Shown here piece by piece: positions 45,034 through 53,964 of a stretch of 64,000 bases of DNA. Numbering within the stretch: the stretch's first letter is position 1; each line of letters begins with the position of its first letter. The position numbers and the translations under genes were made by a program. Origin of the DNA: Paralcaligenes ureilyticus (lineage in GTDB: Bacteria; Pseudomonadota; Gammaproteobacteria; Burkholderiales; Burkholderiaceae_B); the NCBI RefSeq assembly GCF_004346225.1, contig NZ_SMAJ01000003.1, positions 400,069 to 464,068 on the forward strand. Reading direction: 5' to 3'. The notes below the pieces were generated by a model, which saw only the letters and a list, made by a program, of their open reading frames with translations, had not been told where the DNA came from and did no database searches.

Positions 45034-46884
45034 ATGACCTTGGATATGTCTTGCCTGAATGTCGACGTTGATCGTTATCAGAGGCTGTTGGCGACAAATA
45101 CACTGGTTTTGTCTCATATCGCGCAGCGTGCGCCGCTTGTTCAAACGCTGACGTGCATTGTGGGTGGTATTGAAGACCAGAACCCTGACATACGGGGCGC
45201 CATTCTGGTACTGGATGCGGATAGCCATCGCCTGCAGATGGGTGTTGCACCTGGCCTGCCGCAAGCTTATCTTCACGCTATCGATGGCATGGACATTGAC
45301 TTGAGAACGGAGGTGCGCAAGGGCGCTGCAAGCCGTGCTACCCAAATCGAGGCCGGCCAATTCTGGCCCGGATTTTGCGAACAGGCTCTGCGCTATGGGT
45401 TGCATGCCTGTGCCGCGGTACCCATCGAGTCTGTTGCCGGCGGCGTGCTGGGTATTTTCGTGGTGTATTCCCAAGATGGCAGCCCGCCGAGCGACGCGTC
45501 CCGTCAGGCTGTTGCCGATGTCAGCTCCCTGATTATCATTGCCATTGAACGTGCGCAGGTCGAAACCTGGATAGAAAACGCCGAGAAAGCTTTGATCGAG
45601 AGTGAGACGCGAATGGCGCTGGCAATCGAGGGGAGCGGGACCGGTATCTGGGACCGGAACGTGTTAACAGATGAAATTCACTATTCGGCGGGCTGGTGGT
45701 CGATCCTGGGTTACGCCGACGCAGAGCTTAGCAATCATATTGAAGAAAGCTATACGCGTGTGCACCCCGATGACCTTGCTTATGTTCAGGAGGCCATCCA
45801 GGATCACTTTAATCAAAAGACCGAAAACTACATGGTGGAGCATCGAATCCGCTGCAAGGACGGCCACTATAAATGGATTTCGAGCCGTGGCAAGGTCGTA
45901 AGCCGGGACGCCGACGGCAAGCCGTTGCGCATGATAGGAACGACTACAGACATCAGCGCCCTGCGGACCTTATCCGATAGGTTGCAACAAAGCGTCGACC
46001 TGATCAGCAACCTGACCAATGAGGTACCTGGCCTGGTATATCAATATCGGCTGTTGCCAAGCGGCCTGGCGTATTTTCCTTATGCCAGCGGAGGAATCCG
46101 GGATATCTACGAGCTTGCACCCAGGCAGGTTGCCTTAAATGCGTCGCTCGTCGATGCGGTCATTCATCCGGATGATTTACCCGCTTATCGTGCTTCGCTT
46201 GAGGCTTCCGCGGCGAGCTTGTCGCCTTGGCATCTGGAATATCGGGTGATACTGCCCAAGCAAGGCTTGCGATGGCGGCGCGGGGATGCGCGGCCTCGCA
46301 GGCTGCCCGACGGCAGCGTAGTGTGGCATGGTTTTATCACTGACGCGACCGATCACAAGAGCGTAGAGATCGAATTACAAGAATTCGCGACCACCGACTT
46401 CCTGACGAAGTTGCCTAATCGGCGTTATTTCATGGCGCAAATGGAGCAGGAACTCGCCCGGATACGCAGCCTCGCCAACACGGACACGGCGGTTTTGATG
46501 TGCGATCTGGATCACTTTAAAGCCATTAATGACCGCTATGGCCATGCTGTAGGCGATCAGGTGCTTAAGCTTTTCGCAACGATTTTGCGTGAAGAGCTGC
46601 GCAAGAGCGATACGGTGGGTCGTGTGGGCGGAGAAGAATTTGCCGTGGTTCTGCCCGGCGTGGGAACCACCGAGGCGAGCGCCTTTGCCAGGCGGGTGCA
46701 GAAGCGGATTGCCCGAAGCCCGCTGCGTGTCGGTGATGAGGCAATCCTGGTGACCGTGAGTATCGGGATTTCTGTAATGAAAGCAACTGATGCAGACGCC
46801 GAGGCTTCCCTGTTTCGTAGCGATGGGGCTCTTTATCGCGCGAAGGCGGGCGGGCGCAACCGGATCGAAATCGCGCCGGGATAG
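45034..46884 (+). CDS. GAF-PAS-PAS-GGDEF diguanylate cyclase
   Basis: Makes the second messenger cyclic di-GMP from two GTP. The 616-residue protein has a GAF-like domain (about 10-170), a PAS domain (about 190-315, with GTGIWDRNVLTDEIHYSAGWWSILGY and PAC-type HRIRCKDGHYKWISSRG), a second PAS-like domain (about 330-445) and a GGDEF domain (about 450-614). The active site is GGEEF at residues 532-536. RKSD at 523-526 lies five residues ahead, the position of the inhibitory RxxD I-site, so product inhibition is expected. There is no membrane helix. No EAL domain is present. The signal sensed is unknown. Confidence 0.9.
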   Translation: MTLDMSCLNVDVDRYQRLLATNTLVLSHIAQRAPLVQTLTCIVGGIEDQNPDIRGAILVLDADSHRLQMGVAPGLPQAYLHAIDGMDIDLRTEVRKGAASRATQIEAGQFWPGFCEQALRYGLHACAAVPIESVAGGVLGIFVVYSQDGSPPSDASRQAVADVSSLIIIAIERAQVETWIENAEKALIESETRMALAIEGSGTGIWDRNVLTDEIHYSAGWWSILGYADAELSNHIEESYTRVHPDDLAYVQEAIQDHFNQKTENYMVEHRIRCKDGHYKWISSRGKVVSRDADGKPLRMIGTTTDISALRTLSDRLQQSVDLISNLTNEVPGLVYQYRLLPSGLAYFPYASGGIRDIYELAPRQVALNASLVDAVIHPDDLPAYRASLEASAASLSPWHLEYRVILPKQGLRWRRGDARPRRLPDGSVVWHGFITDATDHKSVEIELQEFATTDFLTKLPNRRYFMAQMEQELARIRSLANTDTAVLMCDLDHFKAINDRYGHAVGDQVLKLFATILREELRKSDTVGRVGGEEFAVVLPGVGTTEASAFARRVQKRIARSPLRVGDEAILVTVSIGISVMKATDADAEASLFRSDGALYRAKAGGRNRIEIAPG

Positions 46885-46895
46885 GGTTGAGAGAT

Positions 46896-46994
46896 GGCAC
46901 CCGCGAGGGGTGCCGCTACATGATTCGCGGATACGTATTTGTAGTGGCAGCCCTTGTGGCTGCCATTCGTCCCTTTGGTGCTCTTGTGGCTGCC
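46896..46994. repeat. GTAG-type REP cluster 9 (two units and a fragment)
   Basis: Units at 46896-46919 (-, GGCACCC-GCGAG-GGGTGCC) and 46941-46964 (+, GGCAGCC/GGCTGCC). A half unit ending CTTGTGGCTGCC lies at 46977-46994. They lie between the convergent GGDEF and hexR genes. Confidence 0.8.
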
Positions 46995-47007
46995 ACACCA
47001 CACCACA

Positions 47008-47844
47008 TCACACACGCTGTCGCTTCCCTGCCAGGCTTTTTTTCGTTTTCGCCAGCATGCCGCTTATGTTTTCTCCGCGCGCAAGAGCGACGCCCAGCGC
47101 CAGCAGGTCGATGATGGCCAAATGCACCAGACGCGACAACATGGGGCTGTACAGGTCAGTGTCTTCTTGTGTGTCGGCACGTAAAAAAACGCTGGCCTGG
47201 GCGGCCAATGGCGTGTTGGATGCGGTTATCGCGATAACCGGGCATTTGTTTTTTCGCGCCAGGCCCACGGCTTCCAGCAAGTCTTTGCTGCGTCCCGAAT
47301 GTGAGATGGCGACCAGCACATCTTTGGGCCCAAGCAGCGACGCGGCCATGAGCTGGACGTGCGTGTCGCAGTAGGCAACGGCAGCCAGATCGTAGCGAAA
47401 AAATTTGTGTTGGGCGTCGGCCGCGACAATGCCCGAGTTGCCTTGGCCATAAAATTCGATGCGCCGCGCACCAGCCAGCAGTGCAATGGCCGCATCGACA
47501 CGGTCGGTGTTGATGTCGTTGCGCGCCCGCAGCAGCGCGGTTACGGCATTATCGAATACCTTCGCGGCCAGCACCGAGGTAGGGTCGCCGGTGCGTAGTG
47601 TCGAGTGCACATAAGGCACCCCTCCCATGATGCTGGCCGCCAGTTTCAGCTTGAAATCCGGCCAGCCCCGGTAGCCCATGGATCGGCAAAAGCGGATTAC
47701 CGTTGGCTGGCTGACCTGGGCGCGCCGGGCCATATCGCCCACGGCCAGCTTGACGGCCTCTTCGGGCTGGGCGAGGATGCATTGCGCGACTTTGCGCTCA
47801 GCGTCGCTCAGGGTCGGCACGTGGTGTTCAATTTTTGCGAGCAT
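47008..47844 (-). CDS. hexR: HexR-type regulator (RpiR family)
   Basis: HexR represses central sugar genes and is released by KDPG. The 278-residue protein has an N-terminal HTH_6 domain (about 1-77, with MARRAQVSQPTVIRFCRSMGYRGWPDFKLKLA) and a C-terminal SIS sugar-phosphate-binding domain (about 110-245, with GARRIEFYGQGNSGIVAADAQHKFFR and VAISHSGRSKDLLEAV). It lies two bases after zwf on the same strand, the usual zwf-hexR order. Predicted operators are upstream of zwf (49354-49368) and edd (63544-63558). Its length matches HexR. Confidence 0.9.
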   Translation of the reverse strand: MLAKIEHHVPTLSDAERKVAQCILAQPEEAVKLAVGDMARRAQVSQPTVIRFCRSMGYRGWPDFKLKLAASIMGGVPYVHSTLRTGDPTSVLAAKVFDNAVTALLRARNDINTDRVDAAIALLAGARRIEFYGQGNSGIVAADAQHKFFRYDLAAVAYCDTHVQLMAASLLGPKDVLVAISHSGRSKDLLEAVGLARKNKCPVIAITASNTPLAAQASVFLRADTQEDTDLYSPMLSRLVHLAIIDLLALGVALARGENISGMLAKTKKSLAGKRQRV

Positions 47845-47846
47845 GA

Positions 47847-49307
47847 TCAGGTCTCTTCATGCCAGACGGCTGCGGCGCGCGCCAGCAGGCTGCCCGATGC
47901 GGCAGGCCCCCATGTGCCGGCGGTATAGGGTCTGGGTGCAATGGAGTGCTGCTCCCATGAGCGCATGATGGGTTCGACCCATGACCATGCCTGGGCCTGT
48001 TCGTCGCGGCGCATGAATAGGGCGAGCCTGCCGCGGATCACGTCCAGCAGCAGCCGTTCGTACGCGTCGGCCCACCGCGCTTTGAATGTGGTGTGAAAAT
48101 CCAGGTTCAGGTAGGTCGATTGCAGGTTCATGGCGTCGCCAGGTTCTTTGGCCAGGAAGTACAAGCGTATGCTTTCTTTGGGTTGCAGGCTGATAACCAG
48201 GCGGTTGGCCGAATGCAGGCCGATCGGCATGGGGAACAGGGCGTGCGGCACGTTGCGAAAATTGATCACGATTTCTGCGGTGCGTTCCTGCATGCGTTTG
48301 CCGGTGCGCAAGAAGAACGGCACGCCGGCCCAGCGCCAGTTGCTGATTTCGGCCTGCAAGGCAACAAAGGTTTCGGTGTTGCTGTTGGCCGCAACCTTAT
48401 GCTCCTGCCGGTAGCCGGTTACGGGCATGCCTTTGATGGCGCCGCTCTGGTATTGGCCGCGTACCGTTTTGGTGACGACGTCTTCGGCGGTAAACGCTTT
48501 AAGCGATTTGAGAACTTTGAGCTTTTCGTCGCGTATGGCGTCTTCGGCCAGGCTGGCGGGCGGTTCCATGGCCACAATACACAGCAGTTGCAGCAAGTGA
48601 CTTTGCAGCATGTCGCGCAAGGCCCCGGTCTGGTCATAGAATTCGCCGCGCTCTTCGACGCCCAGTTCCTCGGCGATGGTGATTTGCACATTGTCGATCC
48701 ATTCGCGCCGCCATAGAGGCTCAAACAAGGCATTGCCGAAGCGGATAGCCATTAGATTTTGCACTGATTCCTTGCCCAGATAATGGTCAATGCGATAAAT
48801 CTGGTTCTCGGAAAAATATTGGGCCACATCGGCATTGATGGCGTTGGACGATGCCAGATCGTGCCCCAGGGGTTTTTCAAGTACAACCCGGACGTTGGGG
48901 TGATTCAGGCCGACCGCCGCCAGGTGCATGCAGATGGGTGTGAACAGGTGCGGGGCGGTGGCCAGATAGCAAACGGTAACGCGCTCGCTTACACCGCCCA
49001 AATCGTGTAGCAGCTGCTCGTAGTCCTCGGCACGGCCGGCGTCCAGTGAGTTGAAGTGGATTCGTTGGTTGAAGCGGGTCCATGCGTCCGGGTCGAGATC
49101 AGTGTTTACCCTGGGCTTTACTCGCTCATCGAGCAGGGCCAGGTAGCCGTCGCGCCCAATGGCCTTGCGTCCCAGCGCAAAAATTCGTGTGTCGCCATGC
49201 AGCAACCCGGCCTTGTCGGCCTGGTACAGCGCGGGTAGGAGCTTGCGCAGCGCGAGGTCGCCGGTTCCCCCAAAGAAAATAATATCGACGGCAGGTGTGG
49301 TGACCAT
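47847..49307 (-). CDS. zwf: Glucose-6-phosphate 1-dehydrogenase
   Basis: Oxidises glucose 6-phosphate to 6-phosphogluconolactone with NAD(P)+. The 486-residue protein starts MVTTPAVDIIFFGGTGDLALRKLLPALY (nucleotide-binding GGTGDLA) and has VVLEKPLGHD and the active-site RIDHYLGKESVQNLMAIRFGNALFEPLW near residue 165. ATG 49307 is used. The longer frame to 49610 reads through two REP units and was rejected. A HexR-type operator starts 47 bases upstream of the ATG. hexR follows after two bases. It supplies pgl and edd elsewhere in the window. Confidence 0.95.
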   Translation of the reverse strand: MVTTPAVDIIFFGGTGDLALRKLLPALYQADKAGLLHGDTRIFALGRKAIGRDGYLALLDERVKPRVNTDLDPDAWTRFNQRIHFNSLDAGRAEDYEQLLHDLGGVSERVTVCYLATAPHLFTPICMHLAAVGLNHPNVRVVLEKPLGHDLASSNAINADVAQYFSENQIYRIDHYLGKESVQNLMAIRFGNALFEPLWRREWIDNVQITIAEELGVEERGEFYDQTGALRDMLQSHLLQLLCIVAMEPPASLAEDAIRDEKLKVLKSLKAFTAEDVVTKTVRGQYQSGAIKGMPVTGYRQEHKVAANSNTETFVALQAEISNWRWAGVPFFLRTGKRMQERTAEIVINFRNVPHALFPMPIGLHSANRLVISLQPKESIRLYFLAKEPGDAMNLQSTYLNLDFHTTFKARWADAYERLLLDVIRGRLALFMRRDEQAQAWSWVEPIMRSWEQHSIAPRPYTAGTWGPAASGSLLARAAAVWHEET

Positions 49308-49353
49308 TGGGGAACGTCCTTTTGATGCGGCGAAATGATGAATGAGCTGACCA

Positions 49354-49368
49354 TGTAATTTAGCTACA
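49354..49368. promoter_or_regulatory. Predicted HexR operator upstream of zwf
   Basis: TGTAATTTAGCTACA, a near-palindrome of the HexR type (TGTA-N7-TACA), starts 47 bases upstream of the zwf ATG. The same 15 bases occur at the same distance upstream of edd. Confidence 0.75.
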
Positions 49369-49409
49369 TTTGGGCCGGATTGCAAAGCGTCAAGGGTTGT
49401 CACGGTTTT

Positions 49410-49623
49410 GCCACCCACAAGGGGTGGCGCTACATTATTCACGGATAGCTTATGTAGCGGCACCCCTTGTGGGTGCCAAAAGCTGCAACAACCATTTCGT
49501 CCATCAACGCCAACGTGGGCTGCCTGTCTGGGCGCGCAAATTATCGGGAACGTGAGGGGCTGTGCGGCGATCCAATGTGGTAGCCCCCCGACTATTGGTG
49601 GCACCCACAAGGGGTGCCGCTAC
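49410..49623. repeat. GTAG-type REP cluster 10 (three units)
   Basis: Units at 49410-49433 (-, GCCACCC/GGGTGGC paired variant), 49454-49477 (+) and 49600-49623 (-). After the last unit, ACAAAGGGG is repeated three times (49622-49630, 49638-49646, 49652-49660). Otherwise the 49308-49693 gap holds only the HexR site and the folE2 leader. Confidence 0.82.
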
Positions 49624-49693
49624 AAAGGGGTGCTAATACAAAGGGGCCCTGACAAAGGGGCGCCCCTACAGTCCCTACCATAAGGAAACCTTG

Positions 49694-50491
49694 ATGAATT
49701 CCCCTCTGGACCTGCCCGTTGCTTTGCCCGATGTTCAAAGTTCGCCCGATGGCCGTCATCTTGTTATTCAACGCGTGGGGATACGCGGTGCGCGCTATCC
49801 GATGCAGGTGGTTGCGGACGATGGGTCGGCACAAGGTACGATAGCCGACTGGACGCTTACCGTAGAGTTGCCGGCTGCGGAGAAGGGGACGCATATGTCC
49901 CGTTTCATGGCGCTGCTGGAACAGTATCGAGCCGTCGCCATGACGCCCGCCGTGTTTCGCACCATGACCCGGGATATGTTGCGCTTGCTGCATGCGCAGC
50001 GTGGCGATATCACGGCGCAGTTTCCCTACTTCATCAATAAATCGGCGCCGGTGTCTGGGGTAAACAGCCTGCTCGACTACGATGTGCAGTGGACAGCGCG
50101 GGCACGCGAGGAGCAGGTCGATTTTGAAATGACTTTAAAGATCCCGGTGACCAGCTTATGCCCTTGTTCAAAAGCCATTTCCAAATATGGCGCGCATAAC
50201 CAGCGTTCGCATGTCACCATTTTTGTGGCGCTTGGCGGTGATTTGGATATGAATCAACTCATTGGCCTGGTTGAACAGGAGGGATCTTGCGAGCTATGGG
50301 GCCTGTTGAAACGGCCTGATGAGAAGTACGTAACCGAGTATGCGTATAACAATCCGAAGTTTGTCGAGGATTTGGTGCGCGACGTAGCCGTTCGTTTGGA
50401 GGATTGCCCGGCCATTGCACGTTATCGTGTCGAAGCCGAGAATTTCGAATCCATACACAATCACTCGGCGTATGCGGTGATTGAAGGCTAG
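49694..50491 (+). CDS. folE2: GTP cyclohydrolase FolE2 (type IB)
   Basis: Converts GTP to dihydroneopterin triphosphate for folate synthesis. FolE2 replaces the zinc-dependent FolE and can use other metals. The 265-residue protein has the family motifs [14 protein letters not shown] near residue 65, [22 protein letters not shown] near 115, [23 protein letters not shown] near residues 153-175 (metal-site Cys) and [11 protein letters not shown] at the C-terminus. ATG 49694 follows AAGGA (49682-49686). No Zur-type operator was recognised. It stands alone between REP cluster 10 and the convergent mpg gene. Confidence 0.92.
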   Translation: MNSPLDLPVALPDVQSSPDGRHLVIQRVGIRGARYPMQVVADDGSAQGTIADWTLTVELPAAEKGTHMSRFMALLEQYRAVAMTPAVFRTMTRDMLRLLHAQRGDITAQFPYFINKSAPVSGVNSLLDYDVQWTARAREEQVDFEMTLKIPVTSLCPCSKAISKYGAHNQRSHVTIFVALGGDLDMNQLIGLVEQEGSCELWGLLKRPDEKYVTEYAYNNPKFVEDLVRDVAVRLEDCPAIARYRVEAENFESIHNHSAYAVIEG

Positions 50492-50509
50492 TATCGGCCG
50501 CGCGGCCGC

Positions 50510-51061
50510 CTATTTCTTCGAAATGTATCGGTTTCCTTCTATGTAGAAGCGCAAGGGCTTGTCGGCCCAATCGCCTGCGTAGGCGACGCCGACACGGGGA
50601 CGCTCCACGATCGCTATAGGTCCGTCGCCGGCAGCCGCAGCGATGTAAAAATCATCGCTGCACAGGTCGTGCCCATAGTCGTTGAGCGTGACGCCCATGG
50701 CTTTACACAATAGCCCCGGTCCGGAGGTTTTGCCGGCAACGTTCTGCAAGGGCTCAATTGCGCGAAGCAGCACAGCAGCGCCCGTGCCATCCGGCTCCGT
50801 GACAACGTTCATGCAGTGGTGCATGCCGTAAACCAGGTACACATAGACATGGCCGGGCGGGCCGTACATGACCTTGGTGCGCGGCGTTATCCCTTTCGAG
50901 GTATGGGCGGCAAGATCGTGAGGGCCAAGATAAGCCTCGACTTCTACGATTCTGCCTATGCGCTCCTCCCGGCTTACACGATGTACCAGTCGTTTTCCCA
51001 GCAGGTCTTTGGCGACCAGAATGGTGTCTCGGTTGTAGAAATCTCGGGCTAGCTTTTGCAT
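50510..51061 (-). CDS. mpg: DNA-3-methyladenine glycosylase, Mpg/AAG type
   Basis: Removes alkylated bases from DNA; a fold unrelated to the AlkA-type enzyme at 9168. The 183-residue protein has RDFYNRDTILVAKDLLGKRLVHR, GRIVEVEAYLGPHDLAAHTSKG with the catalytic-site Glu, MYGPPGHVYVYLVYGMHHCMNVVTEP and the NVAGKTSGPGLLCKAMGV segment. ATG 51061 is chosen because conservation begins there. A 51157 start would add 32 residues without family similarity. It is convergent with folE2 and divergent from cspA. Confidence 0.9.
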   Translation of the reverse strand: MQKLARDFYNRDTILVAKDLLGKRLVHRVSREERIGRIVEVEAYLGPHDLAAHTSKGITPRTKVMYGPPGHVYVYLVYGMHHCMNVVTEPDGTGAAVLLRAIEPLQNVAGKTSGPGLLCKAMGVTLNDYGHDLCSDDFYIAAAAGDGPIAIVERPRVGVAYAGDWADKPLRFYIEGNRYISKK

Positions 51062-51172
51062 GAGTGCGATGGCGAATACGGATGACAAAATGTTGCTTAA
51101 TACCTGCAAGTGTAGCAAACAGGGTGTTTTTACGACGAAACGACCTTGGTTTGCCATGAATTTTCGGGCAAC

Positions 51173-51202
51173 TTGATTTCCGGGTTTTTTTACAGGTACA
51201 AT
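51173..51202 (+). promoter_or_regulatory. Predicted cspA promoter
   Basis: TTGATT (51173-51178) and TACAAT (51197-51202), spacing 18. The implied 5' leader is about 130 bases, as in many cold-shock genes. Confidence 0.6.
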
Positions 51203-51340
51203 AAGGAGCTAGATTTTCAAGTTCGTTGAAGTTTGTACAATTCAGTACCAGTAGAAAGTACTTTTTTGCTCTGATCTCTACTCCTTGATAGTCTTTTTTA
51301 TAGGGCATATTGCTCGGAATTTTTAGGGATTGCAAAAAAC

Positions 51341-51550
51341 ATGCAAACAGAAACTGGTATTGTTAAGTGGTTCAACAACGAAAAGGGTTTTGGCTTTATC
51401 AAGCCTGAATCGGGCGGCAAGGATTTGTTTGCCCATCATACCGATATCATCGGCACCGGCTTTAAGTCGCTCGAAGAAAATCAACGTGTTTCCTACGTTG
51501 CGGCCGAAGGCCAAAAAGGGCCTCAAGCCAAATCGATCCAGGTTATTTAA
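51341..51550 (+). CDS. Cold-shock protein, CspA family
   Basis: A 69-residue single cold-shock domain that binds single-stranded RNA and DNA. RNP1 is GFGFIKP and RNP2 is LFAHHTDI, with [12 protein letters not shown] at the N-terminus. Length and both RNA-binding motifs match CspA-type proteins. The promoter at 51173 leaves an untranslated leader of about 130 bases, and a strong terminator follows, so it is monocistronic. In E. coli such leaders act as thermosensors; that is only inferred here. Confidence 0.95.
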   Translation: MQTETGIVKWFNNEKGFGFIKPESGGKDLFAHHTDIIGTGFKSLEENQRVSYVAAEGQKGPQAKSIQVI

Positions 51551-51565
51551 GTAGCCTCTTCGTGT

Positions 51566-51596
51566 AAAAAAGCCCGCCGTTCTGGTGGGCTTTTTT
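51566..51596 (+). terminator. Rho-independent terminator after cspA
   Basis: AAAAAAGCCCGCC pairs with GGTGGGCTTTTTT across a short loop. Confidence 0.9.
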
Positions 51597-51618
51597 AGTT
51601 TTTGATGAAGGAATCTCC

Positions 51619-52056
51619 ATGCTGAAGTCGTTGATCGCTGTAGTGCTGGGCTCCATCGCGCTGACGGCGTGTGCGCCGCTGTTGACCGGCCAGATGGCCC
51701 AGGCGGGATATAACGCTGCCAAAGGCGCGCTGGGGTCGTCGGACGACGGCAAAAAAACAGCCATCGGCCAGGATGCTCGTCAGCAAAAATTGCAATCCGT
51801 GTTGAATTCGGTCGAGGTAGGGCAAAGCGTGGCGCCTATTTTGGAAAAGATGGGAGAGCCGCCGAAAGAAAAAACCGGTAATGAGCGCGGTTTTACGTGC
51901 TACGAATATCCGGCCGTGTATTCAGCCACCGATGCCGCCGTGATTGTGGACAAAGACGGAAAAGTGGCCTTCTTTGGCAATTCTCATTGTGTGACCGAAA
52001 TGCAGGAGGCCAATTTTATCGATAAGGGCAAGTACGCGAGCAACGCTAAGCCATAG
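51619..52056 (+). CDS. Small lipoprotein (145 aa)
   Basis: The product starts MLKSLIAVVLGSIALTACAP, a lipoprotein signal with lipobox LTAC (Cys18). The second half (VGQSVAPILEKMGEPPKEKTGNERGFTCYEYPAVYSATDAAVIVDKDGKVAFFG) loosely resembles the SmpA/BamE-type fold, which also begins with a G-x-x-x-x-x-V-x-x-x-x-G-x-P pattern. A role in the envelope is therefore possible. No family was firmly recognised. It follows cspA's terminator and is convergent with the esterase gene, overlapping it by 11 bases. Confidence 0.75.
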   Translation: MLKSLIAVVLGSIALTACAPLLTGQMAQAGYNAAKGALGSSDDGKKTAIGQDARQQKLQSVLNSVEVGQSVAPILEKMGEPPKEKTGNERGFTCYEYPAVYSATDAAVIVDKDGKVAFFGNSHCVTEMQEANFIDKGKYASNAKP

Positions 52057-52924
52057 GTTTCCGGTGCCCATTGAAGCCGCACTGTCTGTCGATGTATTTC
52101 AACGCCTCGGGTAGAGCGTCGCGGAAAGTCATCCATTCGTGGGCGCCGTCGACGACACGCAGCTTTACTTGCGTGGGCTGGATCGCATAAATCGCTTCAA
52201 ACAAATTGGCGTTCATTGCAGGCGTGACTTCCCTGTCCTGATCGCCGCCGCTGATATACATGGGAACGATCTGTTTCTGCGCCTTGTAGCCGGCCAGCAA
52301 GGCAGGATAGCTTTGCGCCGACCAGCGTGCCGGGTCGAATTGGCCGTCCTTGGCAAATTGCCCGGTATTGCTATGTGCACTGGATTTCTTCGGGGGCTGG
52401 GCATAGGCAGCCGGGCTTAACAAGCCCGCCGCGCAGGTCAGCTCGGGATGGCTTAAGGCCAGGTTCAATGCGCCGAAGCCACCCATCGAAATACCCGCGA
52501 CTGCCCGGTGCCCACGGTCTGATTTGGCCTCATAGCGTTTTTCTATATAGGGTATTAAGTCCATTCTGAGCGCCAGCTGCATTTTCTCTATCTGGCCATC
52601 GATCCACCAAGAGGAGCCGCCGGCCGGCATGACGGCGATGACGGGAGCTATTTCGCGGCGCCGAATCAGGCCATCCAAAGTCTCGCGTGCGCCCGCATAG
52701 GCGACCCAGGTGTGTTCGTCGCCCCCCGATCCATGCAACAGATAGACGACCGGGAATTTGTCGAAGGACTCGTAGTAGCCATCGGGTAGATAAATGGTAA
52801 ATGGCAGACTGCGGCCCAAAATGGGGGAATCGAGCTTATCGCTGACTATCTCGCCTGCCCAGGCGCTCGCACATAGGCAGGCCAGAGTCAGCGCTAGGCT
52901 AGCTTTGTATGCGGGGAAATGCAT
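52046..52924 (-). CDS. Secreted alpha/beta-hydrolase esterase (esterase D-like family)
   Basis: The 292-residue product has a signal peptide (KASLALTLACLCASAWA) and a PF00756-type alpha/beta hydrolase. GRSLPFTIYLPDGY begins the fold, FPVVYLLHGSGGDEHTW forms the oxyanion region, and AVAGISMGGFGALNLALSHPEL carries the nucleophile (G-x-S-x-G) near residue 146. A later Asp (SGGDQDREVTP) and His (DGAHEWMTFRDALPEAL) complete the triad. The substrate is unknown. Relatives include feruloyl esterases, mycolyltransferases and iron-siderophore esterases. It ends by overlapping the lipoprotein gene. Confidence 0.82.
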   Translation of the reverse strand: MHFPAYKASLALTLACLCASAWAGEIVSDKLDSPILGRSLPFTIYLPDGYYESFDKFPVVYLLHGSGGDEHTWVAYAGARETLDGLIRRREIAPVIAVMPAGGSSWWIDGQIEKMQLALRMDLIPYIEKRYEAKSDRGHRAVAGISMGGFGALNLALSHPELTCAAGLLSPAAYAQPPKKSSAHSNTGQFAKDGQFDPARWSAQSYPALLAGYKAQKQIVPMYISGGDQDREVTPAMNANLFEAIYAIQPTQVKLRVVDGAHEWMTFRDALPEALKYIDRQCGFNGHRKPMA

Positions 52925-52938
52925 GCGTGCCTCCGGTC

Positions 52939-53964
52939 TTAGATCAAATAGCCTTGCAGCTTGCCGAGCAGGACTTGCTTCTGATCGGCCGGTAAAAAGC
53001 AGGACTCCAGGCTGTTCCGGGCCAGTGTGCCCAGTTCCTGCTTGCTTAACCCTAGCGCCTGCGCTGTCGCCAGATAATTCTGGCCCACATAGCCGCCGAA
53101 ATAGGCGGGGTCGTCCGAGTTGATCGTGACCATGGCTCCCTGGCGCAGCAGGCGTGCCAGATTATGTTGCTCTAAAGCATCCACTACGCACAGCTTCAGG
53201 TTTGATAAGGGGCAGACGGTCAAGGGCACCTGATCGCGAATCAGGCGTTGCATCAGGGCCGGGTCGTCTTCACTGCGCACGCCGTGGTCGATGCGTTCGA
53301 CGTGCAGCACATCGAGGGCGTCGCTTACATAGGCGGCAGGGCCTTCTTCGCCCGCATGGGCAACCAGGCGAAACTCCAGCTCTTTGCAGCGAGCGAAAAT
53401 CCGGGCGAATTTGTCGGGCGGGTTGCCCAGTTCGGCAGAATCCAGCCCGATACCTATCCAGACATCGTTGTATTGTTCGCGTAGCGGCAGCGCGGCGGCC
53501 AGTGTGTCAAAGGCTTCCTGTTCGGACAGATGGCGTAGAAAGCTCATGAGCAGATAACTGCTGATGCCTGTTGCGGCGCGCACCTCGCGCAATGCCCGTG
53601 CGATGCCGGCAAACACGGTTTCGATCGCCACGCCGCGCCCGGTGTGGGTTTGCGGATCGAACATGATCTCGGCATGCAGCACGCCGTCGGCGCGTGCCCG
53701 CCGCAGATAGGCCATGGTCATGTCGTAAAAATCCTGTTCGGTGATAAGGACGCTGGCGCCTGCGTAATAGAGATCCAGAAACGATTGCAGATCGGTAAAG
53801 GCATAGGCGGCGCGTAACGCCTCGACCGATGAATAGGGTATGGCCATGTGATTGCGAGCCGCCAGTTCGAAGATCAGCTCGGGCTCCAGCGTTCCTTCGA
53901 TATGCAAGTGCAATTCGGCCTTGGGCAGGCCGCGGATATAGGCGTTGAGGTCGGGGGAGTTCAT
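52939..53964 (-). CDS. Adenine deaminase (adenosine-deaminase-like)
   Basis: Converts adenine to hypoxanthine in purine salvage. The 341-residue protein has the zinc motif LPKAELHLHIEGTLEPELIF near the N-terminus, FDPQTHTGRG near residue 105, SFLRHLSEQEAF, LVAHAGEEGPAAYV near 195, ERIDHGVR, LTVCPLSNLKL and INSDDPAYFGGYVGQNY (catalytic Asp pair). The sequence is of the bacterial adenine-deaminase subtype, so adenine is preferred over adenosine. ATG 53964 overlaps the pgl stop by one base. pgl and this gene are probably cotranscribed. Confidence 0.88.
   Translation of the reverse strand: MNSPDLNAYIRGLPKAELHLHIEGTLEPELIFELAARNHMAIPYSSVEALRAAYAFTDLQSFLDLYYAGASVLITEQDFYDMTMAYLRRARADGVLHAEIMFDPQTHTGRGVAIETVFAGIARALREVRAATGISSYLLMSFLRHLSEQEAFDTLAAALPLREQYNDVWIGIGLDSAELGNPPDKFARIFARCKELEFRLVAHAGEEGPAAYVSDALDVLHVERIDHGVRSEDDPALMQRLIRDQVPLTVCPLSNLKLCVVDALEQHNLARLLRQGAMVTINSDDPAYFGGYVGQNYLATAQALGLSKQELGTLARNSLESCFLPADQKQVLLGKLQGYLI

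Noticed and set aside
49308..49610. A 101-residue N-terminal extension of zwf
   Set aside because: It is translated REP sequence and promoter DNA, including the HexR site; conservation begins at 49307.
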